Positions 1 through 11,890 of a stretch of 64,000 nt of DNA are shown piece after piece. A program made the position numbers and the translations under genes. The notes beneath the pieces are model-generated. The model saw only the letters and a list, made by a program, of their open reading frames with translations. It was not told where the DNA came from and did not search any database. This DNA comes from Halichoerus grypus (lineage: Eukaryota; Chordata; Mammalia; Carnivora; Phocidae). Numbering within the stretch: the stretch's first letter is position 1; the number at the start of each line of letters is the position of its first letter. The stretch spans positions 23,447,168-23,511,167 of the forward strand of contig NC_135726.1 in the NCBI RefSeq assembly GCF_964656455.1, in the 5' to 3' direction.

Positions 1-1140
1 GTGTCAGTAAATTCTGTGCTTGGCTCCTAAGTGCAAAGATATATGCGCCATCGGTGAATAAACAGACTGGAGAGAATTAAATAGAAGTGATACTGGGTGG
101 ATGTTAGTCTCATATTAGAAAAGACAAGAAAATAATAATAGAGCGGACTGTACACTGCTCAGTATTATTGAATAATTTCATTCTTCCCTCAGTTACCTGC
201 AGATGGAGAATTTTAGACAGAATTCAAAGTTTGAAGGGCAGAGTGGATGGAATACAGTACATGATCAATAGATGTTTATTAAGCTAACATTCCTAGAGTC
301 TTTCATACAGTAAAAACTGATTTAGGACAAAAGAAATAATGAGCGTCTTCCACTTTCATTTTATTTCTACACTTTCTCCTATTTATGGCTTTTATTATAA
401 AAATGATTAAATTCAAATGTTAGGTCTTAGTTTACAAATGTAATTTGATGTTTCTCTATATGACTAACTCATGTATTAAGTTATTGTTTACTACTAAATA
501 TTCCTTCCTAAATAATTTTGTCTGTATAAATTAGCCTTTAACCAAAAATATTCTGTATTTCCTGACTCCACTATAATAGGACTCAGTGTAGATTTTCTTG
601 CAGTCTGAAACTGCCTCACCCAAACCACGTGAGAACAATCATTCAAAGGAAAAGGAAAAAAAAAAAAACCAAAAACAGAATTTCACAATCTCATCATCTT
701 GACTAATCATTAATTTTTTCCGCAATTTCTTGTGTTACATGCACATGTTCCCAAAATAGTTCACGCAGTTATAACCAAGGAAAAGTCTGAAATGCTTTAC
801 TTTCCAAATTTTATCATGACAAATTTCAAACATAAAAAAAAGCTGAAGGACTATTTATAGTGAACACATTTGTACCTCTGACCTGAATTTTATTATTCAT
901 ATTTTGTTATACTTGTTTTATAACATATCTATTCATATCCTTCATAGGTTCAAATCTATATCTTTATTTTTCTCTTCTCATTTTGTAGTAAGTGTTTTTC
1001 CACGTGGCTGTAATTTCTTCTTAACTATCATTTATAATGTTAGTGTAGCAGTGGCTCTTTTTAATAAGCAAAGTGAAATTTTCTTTTAAAATTTTATAAA
1101 TGATATATTATGTTTAGAAATGATTACATTTATGAATAGA
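1..1140. other. AT-rich sequence, nothing recognised
   Basis: No repeat family, exon or regulatory cluster is recognisable. The stretch is AT-rich with short A runs near 657-668 and 833-842. Open frames here are short and have no recognisable domain. Confidence 0.5.
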
Positions 1141-1149
1141 ATCTACTTT

Positions 1150-1900
1150 ACAATTATACTTAATAAACACTGAGAACCAATTATGTGCCAGCCACTGTTA
1201 GGGGCTGTGACTATGTAGATGAATAAAACACCTCTTTTTTGCCCTAAGGAGTTCACTACTGGTAGGAGAGACACCCATTTTATTTTGTGCAATGCAACAG
1301 AATAATTACAACAATAAAGGTATGTGCAAGGTTCAGATATGGTGCAGAAGAGGAAATAATTAACCTTGTCTGTTCTGACTGGAGAAGACTTCACAAAAAA
1401 TTTAGTATCTTAATTTTGGAGAATGCAGCTGCAAAGAAGTTTGGTTCCCTACCCAAACAGCGATCTGCACAGTGCACCCCACCTGATCTTCTTTCTTGTT
1501 TAAAGAATTACAGTTGACTCAATTAGCCACAGTCAAGTTCTTCAGGAGAGGCTGTTGCAGCCATAGACCCAGCTTCGGTTGGTGAATTAGAATCTGTCTA
1601 GGCCAATCAGGATGGATCCATTTGCATCACCCATGACAGATTTAGGTCTTGACCTGTAACATGATTCTGGATAATGACAAATGATGGAGAAGTAGCTAAG
1701 GGACTTCTGGAAAGGTTTTCCTTACTCCTTAAATGTGGCATTAGGGAAGGAATAGTTCTTCATTTGTGGCATATTGCCCTTGGAACTGAGACTTCCATCT
1801 TGGAATCTTAAAGAATAAAAAGCAAACTTTGCTATCCTCCGTACGTTCTCTCTAGGGAAGAACCTGAGTCCTTGATGACATCCACCGAATCAATATAGTT
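1150..1900 (+). repeat. Ancient mammalian interspersed repeats, unclassified
   Basis: 1150-1420 contains wording (ATGTGCCAGCCACTGTTAGG, then a 'gagttcactactgg' segment) resembling an old dispersed mammalian repeat also seen at 18700-19080. 1490-1800 contains a second old-repeat-like segment ('ggccaatcagga' followed by a CCATGACAG-type region), partly echoed near 9030-9120. I cannot name either family. Divergence is high, which fits elements older than the carnivore radiation. Confidence 0.35.
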
Positions 1901-2589
1901 TAACCAACTCGGGATCATGACTACTTTCAGACTTATTATATACAGTAATACACCTCTTCGTTGTTCAATACCTTTATAGTTGACCTATTTTCCCATTGCA
2001 TCTAAAAAATAATCTACTTAAAATGACTCTGTTTAACGTGTAGAGAAGAACTTGGGTGGTGGCATCCTAGGCAGCAGGACACCTAAAACAAAAATATAGA
2101 GTCAGTTTATAGAAATGTTAAATGACACTGACTCTTTAGTTTCTAAAAAAAAAAGGGGGGGGGGCAGAGAGAGGAGGGAGAGCAGCTTGAAAGAGAGAAT
2201 AGTTAATACCAGTGCATAATAGGGTAAAACTTGTTTTCACATTTATATGATCAAAGGTAAAGTACATGTGGCTTGGGGCTTTTGAAATAGCCTACTATCT
2301 TGAAAATGACACAATTATTGCCCTCATGATTTTTCTTTAGCCTGAAATTTTCAGTGTTATTATAGCTCTGGTACCAGATCATAAAATTTTAAATTAGTGA
2401 CTCAGTAATTTCTTCTTCAAAGAAGAGTACTTTCTTATCATATTAGGCTTACAAAATCTGCATAAACTCTACCTATATAATCCATCAGGGTGACATGATC
2501 ACTGAGTACTATTTTTCCCAGAAAAATACTACAGGATAATTGAGAGCAACATTCTACAATGCAAATATCATCACAAAGAGGTAAGAGTA
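1901..2589. other. No recognised element; A10G10 run
   Basis: Unique-looking sequence. The only structure is a homopurine stretch around 2144-2190, where an A run passes directly into a G run and then GA-rich sequence. Confidence 0.45.
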
Positions 2590-2700
2590 GGTCATGAATC
2601 AAGCCCCAGGCCTTCTACTTATTTGTTTGATTTTAGTCAAGTTACTTGACCATTCCTTATTTTATTTCTTCAACTGATAAAGTGAAGGATGAAAACCTTC
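2590..2700 (-). mobile_element. MIR SINE fragment
   Basis: The order 'agtcaagttacttgacc ... ttatttcttcaactgataaa' matches the reverse complement of the MIR core (Cys/Ser-rich-gene-like 'aagtcacttaacctctctgagcctcagtttc' wording), at high divergence. Ancient tRNA-derived SINE, inactive. Confidence 0.5.
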
Positions 2701-2805
2701 CTTGTAAAAAAAAAAAAAAAGAATTTGTGAAAAAATGGCACACACAAGTTCGGTGTATAATCTATTACTTCCCATTTTTTTTTTTCTTAATGAAAATTTT
2801 AAATC

Positions 2806-2912
2806 CATGGGAAAACAACCCATGAGTTGTCATGGGAAACCCATGAGAGTAAAGACATTCCCTTTGGAAAACAACAACAACATCAACAACAACAAAAAAA
2901 AACCCCAAAAAA
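2806..2912. repeat. Local imperfect duplication and AAC-rich simple repeat
   Basis: A 'catgggaaa..cccatgag' block occurs twice in close succession (about 2807-2826 and 2830-2847). It is followed by an (AAC)n/A-rich stretch at 2868-2912. Short open frames over this repeat are low-complexity and not genes. Confidence 0.55.
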
Positions 2913-3739
2913 CAATGAAGTCTGTAGCCTGAATATAACAAACAATGGATCTTGCCTGGTTGAAGTTAAATACTCCTGCCCTTCAGTAATGCGAAACATC
3001 TTTGTGTAAATTTATGTCTAATGGTAGGATCTGAGGTACTGGGCAGTTCAGCAATCACAGTCTGACCAAAAATGATGCATAACTGTCACCAATAGAGACA
3101 GATCTGAGTTAGAACTCAGAATCTAAATTTTAGAAGTAAAATAATGTGTTTTACCAAACAAATCTACTTCAGTTTTGACATGTGGAAGATATGACATAGG
3201 TCTATTGATTTTAAATATGAATATATATGGACAGTACTGTGTTCAAGGAGATTTCATTCAAACAGTGGCTTTGATCAGGCTTGATCTCTGAGTTGGCAGG
3301 GCAGACCCTGAAATTCAATTCTCTCCTCATTCTCCATAGAAATGTCATGCCTCACGGACGTTGGAGACTAATTGGAGTGAGCAGGTTGGAGAAAACCAAT
3401 CACACCAAGCAGGAGTGGAGCATTTTCTTTGTTCTCTCCTAGAATATTTCCCTTTTTTTTTTTTTCAGATGAAGAAATAGAAAGTTCAGGTGACTTGACT
3501 ATAGTAATACAATTAAGTAGTTACTGCCAAGAGAATCATTGTAAGAGGTAGAAATGAAAGAAAAGGAGAAAGCAAATGAGAATCTGAATAAATGATGTTA
3601 AGTCCCTTTGTGGAGTTACCTTGAAGACCCAGTCTGCACCCAGCTGACCAGATTCTGAATGCACTACTTATGCAAAGGAGGAAAATAGACACATAACCCA
3701 AGGCATACTCTGTAAGTCCAGCTACAGGAAGATGGGAAT

Positions 3740-4370
3740 GAAGTGTCTGCCGGGAATGGCCAGCAATCCCTGTACCGACCAATGAAAGATGACTCCAAAC
3801 TTTGCTGTGAAATAGAGCAGAAGGCAAGGGGTCAACGCTCAGAGTCGAAGACCCTTTGCGCTTCTTTGCTCCTGCTTTTTATTGGTCCTTCAGGATAATC
3901 ACAAATCCTTATCCCTGTTTCTCTAGCACGTGATGTGCGACAAGGGGTCTTACTGAAACTGGGAGGATCTGTTTACAGGAAAGATACCATATGCTAATCG
4001 GCGTGTTCTAGGAGTTCTGCTAAACATAGCTTAAGGGAGAGTGCATACATCTCTTAGATCACAGGGCGGCTTTTGGGCTAAGAAAGCTCCGGGGAAGGTA
4101 ACTCTCCGCGGCATTCCAATGGCAGAGTGGTCTTGCAGACCTCGGCATCCTCAGCATTCCAGAGGCCCACACCCTTCTCCGAAACCCTCCCTGCCCTCAG
4201 CAGCCTCTGTGTTACATTTTAGCAAGCCAGGTATTACGGCTGATTTCATGCTCTACATTAACCCCAAGTGTCCTCTGTCACCGCAGGATAAAAGTTACGC
4301 AGACATGGCTAACTGCACAATCACTAGCTTGGATCCAAACGCAGATTGACTAGGGTGGTTATATTTACAG
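3740..4370 (-). mobile_element. CpG-dense block, possible decayed LTR (unassigned)
   Basis: By eye this ~630-bp block carries roughly 19 CpG dinucleotides, far more than flanking DNA. On the minus strand it shows an AATAAA-like signal and a CCAAT-like ATTGG region in an arrangement reminiscent of a retroviral LTR R/U5, and it begins TG and ends CA on the plus strand (about 3743 to 4370). I found no target-site duplication and recognise no family. Alternatives are a decayed CpG island or an unknown regulatory element. Two ~100-residue open frames overlap it on opposite strands, with no recognisable domains. Confidence 0.3.
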
Positions 4371-5017
4371 AATTCGTTAGGACAGGGGACAGTTTAAAAG
4401 ACAGTTGGCATTTTTCATACCCAGGATGGGAGGAATGTCAGAGAAATGCAAGACAGGAGGGAGGTCTGGTTCCCCTCTTAGTGTCTTTCAAGTGGTGGTA
4501 ATATACACACCAGCCACAGGAACCAGGACCACCCTGGTGTCCTCTCTGTTGGAAAGAAACTTGAAACTTGAAAGAACTAACTTAATAGGATAATTCATTC
4601 TCTTTCTCTCTGTTTTTCTCTCTTAACCAGTTACCTATAAAAAGCTCTGTTCAAAAGCAACAGAAAGCAACTCCTATCTCCTTTTCAAGTAGCTTTGCTA
4701 AATAAATACCTCTTGGGATGAGACTGTCTGATCCAATAGGCAAATTGCTGTGTTTCTCATTCTTTGGGAAAATACCCTCTCTACTTAACATAATCAACCC
4801 GGCTTCAAGCATTTCAAAATGTCTGCGAACATAACAAAAAAGCTATGCATGTGTGTGTTTCTGCGTGTATATGTGGGGGTGAGGGGATCCATTTCTCACT
4901 GTCCACATAGCATTTTACAGGCATATCTTGGCATAAACCAAGAAGTTTAAAAAAAAAGAAAAAAAGGTTTTTACATTATCTGATAGATGTAGTAAATATA
5001 AGAAGATCACGATTTTT

Positions 5018-5219
5018 GGGGCGCCTGGGTGGCTCAGTCGTTAAGCGTCTGCCTTTGGCTCAGGTCATGATCCCAGGGTCCTGGGATCGAGCCCCGCATT
5101 GGGCTCCCTGCTCGGGGGAAAGCCTGCTTCTCCCTCTCCCACTCCCCTTGCTTGTGTTCCCTCTCTCTCTGTGTCTCTCTCTGTCAAAGAAATAAATAAA
5201 ATCTTAAAAAAAAAAAAAA
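5018..5219 (+). mobile_element. CAN-SINE (arctoid type), full length
   Basis: tRNA-Lys-related head starting GGGGCGCCTGGGTGGCTCAG, internal B-box-like GGGATCGAGCCCC, CT-rich body and AAATAAATAAAATCTT plus poly(A). Flanked by a 15-bp target-site duplication (5003-5017 and 5220-5234, one mismatch). L1-mobilised, non-coding. Confidence 0.95.
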
Positions 5220-5534
5220 AAGATCACCATTTTTTATCAGATACTTTTGCATGGAAAGGGTATTTTCCTTAGGAACTGGTTCCTGTGTTTGCATTCTGCC
5301 TGCGTGCTTTTCACTCTTTCTTAAAGCAACTAAATCACTAACCATGTACTGGCTGTAGAAACCTGTTTACTGTTATTCAATGCTCCGCTTTTTTCCATAG
5401 AGGATTTGAGGTTGCCTTTGGGTTATTTAAAAAGGGAAAATAACCCAATGCCAGGTGAATTACTGACTTTGTGAAAGATATCGAAGTTACTTTATTATCT
5501 AAATATTCAACAATACTTGTTCCAAAGAACTTTT

Positions 5535-5850
5535 AAAAATGCCTACAATGTGCCAGATAGTGTGCTGGACAGTAATGCTTAGTAAATATTAAGGATCTTA
5601 GTACCAGTTACCAAGTTAAATACTACTTATTACCTTGAATACTCATGAAAATACTTAAGCTGAATATATTTACTCCATTTTGCAAAGGAGGATAATCCTC
5701 AAAACTGACATTTGAAGTAAATACATTAATATCTATTTTGCAAACAGGCAAATTTGTTTGCCTCAGGTCAAATAAATGATAAAATCAAATGTGGACTCAG
5801 GTTTTATGAACCAGAGCCTAGGCTCTAGAATAATATGCAGTACTGCCTAA
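5535..5850 (+). mobile_element. MIR SINE, diverged
   Basis: Starts with 'tgcctacaatgtgccagatagtgtgctgg', the characteristic MIR head-to-core passage, and ends with a 'gtggactcaggttttatgaaccagagcctaggctct'-type 3' core. Internal region rearranged. Confidence 0.6.
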
Positions 5851-6149
5851 TAAGATGCCCTTGCCAGGCATTGTCAGAACAGTTTGAGGAAACATTTTTC
5901 GTATTCACAGTACTCGTAAGGACCTTGAAGGATAGAGGCAATGAATGAGGCAAAGTTTCAACACTCATGATATCCGCAGGCAAACAGGATACACATGGTG
6001 CTCAACAATTATTCAAATCAATGAAGGTGTGATGGAAGTAAGTTATCCTCTCAGGGGATGGTGTGTCATAGATGCAGAACCTCTACTCTTCTGTTTTAGT
6101 TTTTCTTAAAAGTGTGTTTTGTGCAACATGAGTTTCAACAGGAGACTGT

Positions 6150-6430
6150 GTTAGGTCAGATCCCTAGAAGTAGATCCTGAGATGGAGATTTCTGAGGAAG
6201 AGATTTACTGAGGCAGTGATCTCAGCAAAATCCTGTGCAGAGAGGGGACTGAGGGAAACAGGATAAGGGCAGGGGGCAGAGCAAAGCAAAGATGTGCTTT
6301 TGTCTGTTGTCTCAGCCTGATGTCACAGGAAGCTCTGGAGTGTGAAGGGCACCACGAAGTTTGCTAACTTGGGCAGAACCTGGGGGATGGGACACCAGCC
6401 CACCTGAGAAGATCAGGAAGAAGACCAACA
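6150..6430. repeat. Possible old LTR fragment
   Basis: GC-richer segment with a 'gaagagatttactgaggcagtgatctcag' core and 'ggaagctctggag' resembles wording of old mammalian LTRs, but I cannot name a family or find boundaries. Flanks 5851-6149 and 6431-7360 show nothing else beyond short A/T runs and a (CA)7 at 6678-6689. Confidence 0.25.
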
Positions 6431-7364
6431 GTGTTTACAAGAGGCAGTGATAGTTGTAATTGTCAAATGGCTATGTTGATAAATATGTTTGTGGAACATG
6501 ACATTAAATAAAGATAAATTTGTTTCTCTAATGAAGAACACCTCAGGGCCTTTAATATACTATGATTTGATGTCACATTTTGAGAGGATGATGTGTTTTA
6601 CAGGATTTTCAAACTTAAATTTATTTGAATTATTTTTGATCCATTTTACCTACTATGTCTAGTGTTTTATATAGAACACACACACACACTTTTAAAGGAG
6701 TGACTGTTTCTTGGACCACCTGAATCAGAATCCACCTATGATGTTATTTAACCTTCAGGTCTCTAGATCCCACTCTAAAAATGTTGAATCAGAATCACCA
6801 AGGATTGGCCCAGAAATGTGTAGACTTAACAAGTAATTCAAGTGATTCTGGTACACAGTAAAGTATACACTTTACATGTGGGAGATATGTTTGCCTTTTT
6901 TTTTTTTTTACATAAAAACAGGTTTTAATTTTTTTTTCATTTTAATCTCAAAGCACACACTGGCTCATCATAAACTGTATACCTTCTGTTGGGGTTTTAA
7001 TAAATTGTGATTTGGTATCCTATAACCCACTTTCATCAGTGATATGAATAAGCTCTAGAAAAACCTGCTTTGAAATTTACTAGAGAGTTGTTACCAAACA
7101 CATTAACTCATATACTACTCTGTATGCTCCCTGAAGAAGCATTACTGGAGAAAAAACATTGAGATAAGTGGCAGGAAGAGTTTTGCTCTTCTGATAGAAA
7201 TTACAGGTTCCTAACACAATTGGGAAAAAAAATGCTTTCCTGTGATATTGATTTCTATGAAGCTTAGGACCAAATTTTGGGTTACATCTAGTTGTTCAAA
7301 CAAATTGCCATGGCCAGCCTATATGTTTTTATTTTAATCTTCCTTACTCAGCATTAATGGTAAA

Positions 7365-7620
7365 AACAACAACTAACATTTATCAAACTTAGACTGAGTT
7401 ACCACGCTCTGTGTCAATCATGTTAAACGCAATAACTCAATATTGTAATGTTCTATGAATTACATGTTCTGGTTCACATTTTACTAATTAGAAAACTGAA
7501 GTGTAAAGAAGTTAAAACACTTTTCCAGATTATAAAGGTAGCAAGAAGTAAAAGAGGGATTTGAACCCAGGAAGTTCAAAACTGGAGACAGCCCTTGCTG
7601 TATTTCCTCCCCCTTGCAAT
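7365..7620 (+). mobile_element. MIR SINE, near full length
   Basis: The order 'aactaacatttat ... tctgtgtcaatcatgttaaacgcaataactca ... cattttactaattagaaaactgaag ... gagggatttgaacccagga' follows the MIR consensus order from head to 3' core. Confidence 0.75.
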
Positions 7621-8104
7621 GATGTGCACCTTTGAAAAAAAAATCACAATATTTTTGTAGCTGTAATAATTTTTTTTAAAAAGACACAGTAAAGAAAAAA
7701 CATAGGGAGAGAAGCAAACTATTATATAAATAAATGTATTTACATAATGAGGTAATGTAATTATTTGAGTATTTGGGGATCTACAACACAAGCAACAAGA
7801 ATTAAATTTTATTGCTTTCATCTTTTACTAACTTCATGTTTTAGACAGAATATCAATATTTAAGGTAGTCAGTATTACACCTAGTTTCTTTGAAATAATG
7901 ATATGTAATTAGTGATCATAGTTTTCAGTCATCATTCAATTGATATTTATTTTTCAGCTAGATTGCTAAATCTTACATAAGATACATATGCAGTGTCCAT
8001 TATGTACTTTCAAAATGGTAGATTCAAAATTTAATACATTATAATTGGTCACACATTCTTTCTAAAGAGACAATAGTAGTAACTTCTTAGAATTTTATGT
8101 TTTA

Positions 8105-8225
8105 AGGTTGAAAGGGTTCAGTTAGTTTACCAAGATCATGCATATGAAAGGCAGAATTGGAAATTAAGCCAGGGTATTTTTATAGTCCAAAGCTCATGAT
8201 TTTCATACCTCACCATACCCCTCAA
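8105..8225 (+). mobile_element. MIR SINE 3' fragment
   Basis: 'gttagtttaccaagatcatgcatatgaaaggcagaattgg' followed by 'agtccaaagctcatgattttcatacc' matches the MIR 3' core and tail. Confidence 0.6.
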
Positions 8226-8829
8226 ATATATTTTTAAGTTAAAAAATAATAAACTAAGGACCCATGATTTTTTTTTACTTTCACAAAATTCTAAAAATCC
8301 AGAACCTAAGTTTGGGAAAAACTAATGTCAAAAGAGTCAGTTGTAGACTTCAGGGGAGATATTTAACAGAAACATTTAGGGGAAGCTCCAAGGAACTACA
8401 ATTATCTAAAAAATACAATCAACACAACCCACAAAATAGGACAAGACTTTCCTCTTTTTCCTCATTAGTTTTCATTTGTTTGACCCCATACCCTTAATTG
8501 CAATAAGCTCAGTTGCATATGCAGAATGAAAAGTGGAAAAAGATGTTAAGTTCTCTAAAATAAAATCTTTTGGGACATAATAATGACTACAAATTTTATT
8601 TGGTTGCTTGAGATGGTAATTATTATAATTTATGATAAAACATTCAGCAAATCGCCTGCTGATTGGGATAGCTAAAGAAAAATAACTGGATTTTTCTCAA
8701 AACAATTTTTATTCAATCAGGACAAATACCTGTTTTTTAAAAATAGCAAAAAATTATTTACAATGGATGTTTAGAGTGAGGGCAAAGAGTGTAGCAATAA
8801 TTTTTGGAGAGTGTCCACTTGCAGTTGGG

Positions 8830-9300
8830 GACCTAGCCTATTCTTTTTTCAGAAATGTCCTTCCTCATTGTGTTAAGCCTTCAGGATTCAGCTTTAGTAG
8901 ACGTCTACTGTCTTGCTATAGGCAGCATTTATTCACTCTGAATTTCTTCATGTATTTCCCTCTCCACTTCTGAGTTCTCATGCTTGGCAAGGAGGAAACT
9001 CCTTCTTGGGTTCAAAGGATGAGAAAGGAACCCAGTTTTGTTCAATCAGATCATCACACTTCCCTGGCTACATCAATTAGGTCAGATAGGGACATATAGT
9101 CAGATTAGCATTAGTATACTCTAAATTAAGAAGAAAGAGTTCTTATTTTTGCTAGAACTATTGGAAGCCTAGATATAAACCTGGAGCTTTTTGAGACCAT
9201 CTCTTGAAACCTGGCAAAAATGGCAACATAGGAGATAGCAGAAATAAGGGATCCATGGAGAAGTACAGTCCCTAGTAATATCATTTGGGCATCTAGACAA
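8830..9300 (+). repeat. Ancient repeat-like segment, unclassified
   Basis: Contains 'caatcagatcatcacacttccctggctacatcaattaggtcag', wording typical of an old mammalian dispersed repeat and similar to the segment near 1590-1640. Family and borders not determined. 8230-8829 shows nothing recognisable. Confidence 0.3.
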
Positions 9301-9627
9301 GTTATGTCTGAAGGTACCCTTGGATAATCACTTGTTTTTTATTTTAATTGTGTAATATCAATCTAAGTAGGTGACCCCACATATACAATTAATTCATCTC
9401 ATAAATATTTCCCAGATGTCCTAGAAGAAAGAGGATGACAACTAGAACTATTAACCTCATGTTCCCCTCTCCAACCAGAACCTGATACTATATTGGATTC
9501 AAGCAGTTGGGGAACAATTCCTAGTCAGAGTGTGGACAGTCTTGATTTGAATTTCAGGAGAATGTTGTAACAGTTAAGAACATTATGTGAGCAGTGCTTG
9601 AGTTCGTATGCCAGTCTGGCAATTGTA

Positions 9628-10116
9628 GTATTCCTTGACTCATGATGGGTCCTGATAAACCCACCATAAGTTGAAAATATCATAATTTGAAAATGCATTT
9701 AATACACCTAACTTACTGAACATCATAGCTTAGCCTAGCCTACCTTAAAAGCACTCAGAACATAGCGTTAGCCTACAGTTGGGCAAAATCATCTCACACA
9801 AAGTCTATCTTATAATAAAGTGTTGAACATCTCATGTAATTTACTGAATGCTGAACTGAAAGTGGAAAACATAATGACTGTATGAGTACAGAAGAGCTGT
9901 GACTGTATGGGCGGTTGATCCTTGGGCTCACATGGCCGACGGGGAGCTGTGGCTATGGCCACTGTCCAGCATCATGAGAGGGTATCCTACCACCTATGGC
10001 TGGCCCAAGAAGACATCAAAATGCAAAGTACACTTTCTTGTAACGCATATTGCTTTCACACCATCATAAGGTTGAAAAATCCTCAGTGGCAGCATCGTAA
10101 GTTGGAGACCATTTAT
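9628..10116. mobile_element. Tigger-group (TcMar) non-autonomous DNA transposon
   Basis: The two ends are diverged inverted repeats: the left side has 'cccaccataagttgaaaat' and the right side has 'ccatcataaggttgaaaaat ... catcgtaagttgg'. The interior ('cttagcctagcctaccttaaa', 'agcctacagttgggcaaaatcatct') is the known core of an old mammalian Tigger-type MITE. No transposase frame. A 97-residue open frame here is a by-product of the element. Confidence 0.65.
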
Positions 10117-10290
10117 AGATGTGTGATCTTGAACAAAGTGATTAATGCTCCGAGCTTTAGTTTCCCCATTTTTATAAGAAGTGACAGTAATACTACCTAC
10201 ATTGTAGAGTTCTAGCAAGGCATTTTTAACATCATTCATGTAAAGCACCCACCTCGTTTGGGACATAGTTCTTATCACAGAATACAGATC
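10117..10290 (-). mobile_element. MIR SINE (minus)
   Basis: 'tgtgatcttgaacaaagtgattaatgctccgagctttagtttccccatttttataa' followed by 'actacctacattgtagagtt' and 'atgtaaagcaccca' is the reverse complement of MIR, abutting the Tigger-like element. Confidence 0.7.
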
Positions 10291-10844
10291 CAATAATGTA
10301 CAACAGTCTTATTACTGGTACCCAGACATCTTTATGACATAGGAAGGTGATACAAAATTATTTTCATTGTGCACTTCAAGCACAAAATCAAACTTGTCAC
10401 AACAGCTTTTAACTGACTTGTGTGATTATCGGTGAGATAATTAAAAAAAATAGCAACAGAGGAAATAATATGAAGCAGGTTGAAGGAGGAAGGAAAGAAT
10501 GAAATACATTTGGGTGAGGAAATGAATCTTCACTTGCATCACCTGCACAGAATGAGTGCACCTAGGGTATGGGGTCTGTGGTCAGTGGGTACACTGGGAT
10601 GCACCTGTGATGGCAAACTGGATGAGGCAGGGGAGCTTCAGAAGCTGGAAATCTGATGTCCAGGCCCAAGGATACCAGGAACCCAGCACATACATTCCTG
10701 CAAGGCTGAAAGGCATGGTGCTTGCTAGATTGTAATTCTATTTGATGAAGTAGGTTAATACTATATTTAGTTTGACTAAGAGAAGAGAAAGGAGAACAGA
10801 GCTTGTTATTCACTTTATGGAAGGCCTTTGCCTTGAAAATTAGA

Positions 10845-11290
10845 AATAGGAGGTACCTGTGGGTATAGCATTCTCTTAAAAATTCATGACCACCCGGAAA
10901 CTCAAAATGCAACCTTACTTGGAAATAGGGTATTTTGCAGATGTAATTAGTTAAGGTGAGGTCATACTGAAGCAGGTGGGCCCTAAATCCAATCACTGTT
11001 TTCCTTATTAAAAAAAAAAAAAAAAAAAAAAAAAGAACAGACACATAGACACACACACATAGAAGGATTGGAGTGATTCCTCTTTCTACAAGCCAAGGAA
11101 GACTGAGGATGGCCAAGAGCCACCAAAAGCTAGGAAGAGACAAGGAAAGATGATTCCTCCCTAGAGCCTTCACAGGAAGCATGACCCTGCCAACACTTGA
11201 ATTTTGAATTTCTAGCCTCCATAGCTGTGAGAGAATAAATTTCTGTTGTTTTAAAATACCATGTTTGTGGTATGTTTATTTGGCAGCCTC
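10845..11290 (+). mobile_element. MaLR-type LTR (ERVL-MaLR class), solo
   Basis: Contains the ordered passages 'aaatagggtattttgcagatgtaatta', 'gtgggccctaaatccaat', 'ttggagtgattcc', 'acaagccaagga', 'ccaccaaaagctaggaagag', 'cctagagccttcacaggaagcatg' and 'tgtgagagaataaatttctgttgtttta', the 3' end of a MaLR-like LTR with its poly(A) signal. An internal A run (11011-11034) replaces the usual 'ttataagaa' stretch. No internal retroviral genes adjoin it. Confidence 0.65.
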
Positions 11291-11342
11291 AGGAAAATAA
11301 AAGAGAGGCTAAGAACTTTCTTTTCGTAGAGGGTAGGGAGGA

Positions 11343-11344
<2 letters not shown>

Positions 11345-11400
<56 letters not shown>
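11345..11400. repeat. (AT)28 microsatellite
   Basis: Uninterrupted 56-bp AT dinucleotide repeat. It is self-complementary, so prone to cruciform formation and length change. The Tyr-Ile repeat translated from it is an artefact. Confidence 0.98.
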
Positions 11401-11406
<6 letters not shown>

Positions 11407-11689
11407 TCTACAGCAAAATATTTCTCCAGGATATATAAAAAGAAAGTATCAAATATAATCTTATCATATAAATGTAGCTACCCATAATATTTTGATCTAT
11501 ATCATTCCAAATGTTTTTTATGCATTTATCAAAATACCTGATTTAAAAACTGATCTAACTTGCTTCTTATCCATCCACTTGATCTTTATTTCATATTTTT
11601 ATATTGGTAAATATTTTGGAGGGGGGTTCTTAATGCTTAGAAATTAACTCTCTTTGCTCTCCTGCACTCTTCTTTGTATTCACTTAGCA

Positions 11690-11890
11690 ATTTATTCTGA
11701 TAATTACATATGTTAAATCACTTAATCATAAAGCAGTCTTGTGAATCTAATATTATTTTCATTTTAAATATAAGAAAATCAAAATTCAGAAAGAGTAAAC
11801 AACTGGCTCCAAATCAGCCATCTAATTCTAGATCAAGCAGGACTACATTCTAGCTATATGTCTTAGCAGTCTTTCAATCTCTGTGATTGT
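11690..11890 (+). mobile_element. MIR SINE
   Basis: 'gttaaatcacttaatcataaagcagtcttgtgaatctaatattattttcattttaaatataagaaaatcaaaattcag' and the following core are a diverged MIR. 11891-13340 contains no element I can name, apart from a (TA)n at 13043-13058 and a GC-richer segment 12560-12900. Confidence 0.6.

Noticed and set aside
4041..4349. 102-codon frame in the CpG-dense block
   Set aside because: CpG-rich sequence has fewer stops by composition. No recognisable domain and no splice or promoter evidence.
5018..5090. tRNA-like sequence with A- and B-box-like motifs
   Set aside because: It is the tRNA-derived head of a CAN-SINE (one of 18 copies), not a tRNA gene: no cloverleaf is kept and the SINE body follows.
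10562..11182. Longest open frame in the window (206 codons, minus)
   Set aside because: It runs antisense across a MaLR-type LTR and its A run (poly-Phe), with no domain, start context or splice structure.
11272..11487. Open frame with a Tyr-Ile repeat
   Set aside because: Translation of the (AT)28 microsatellite. The same applies to the Ile-Tyr frame at 49475-49681.
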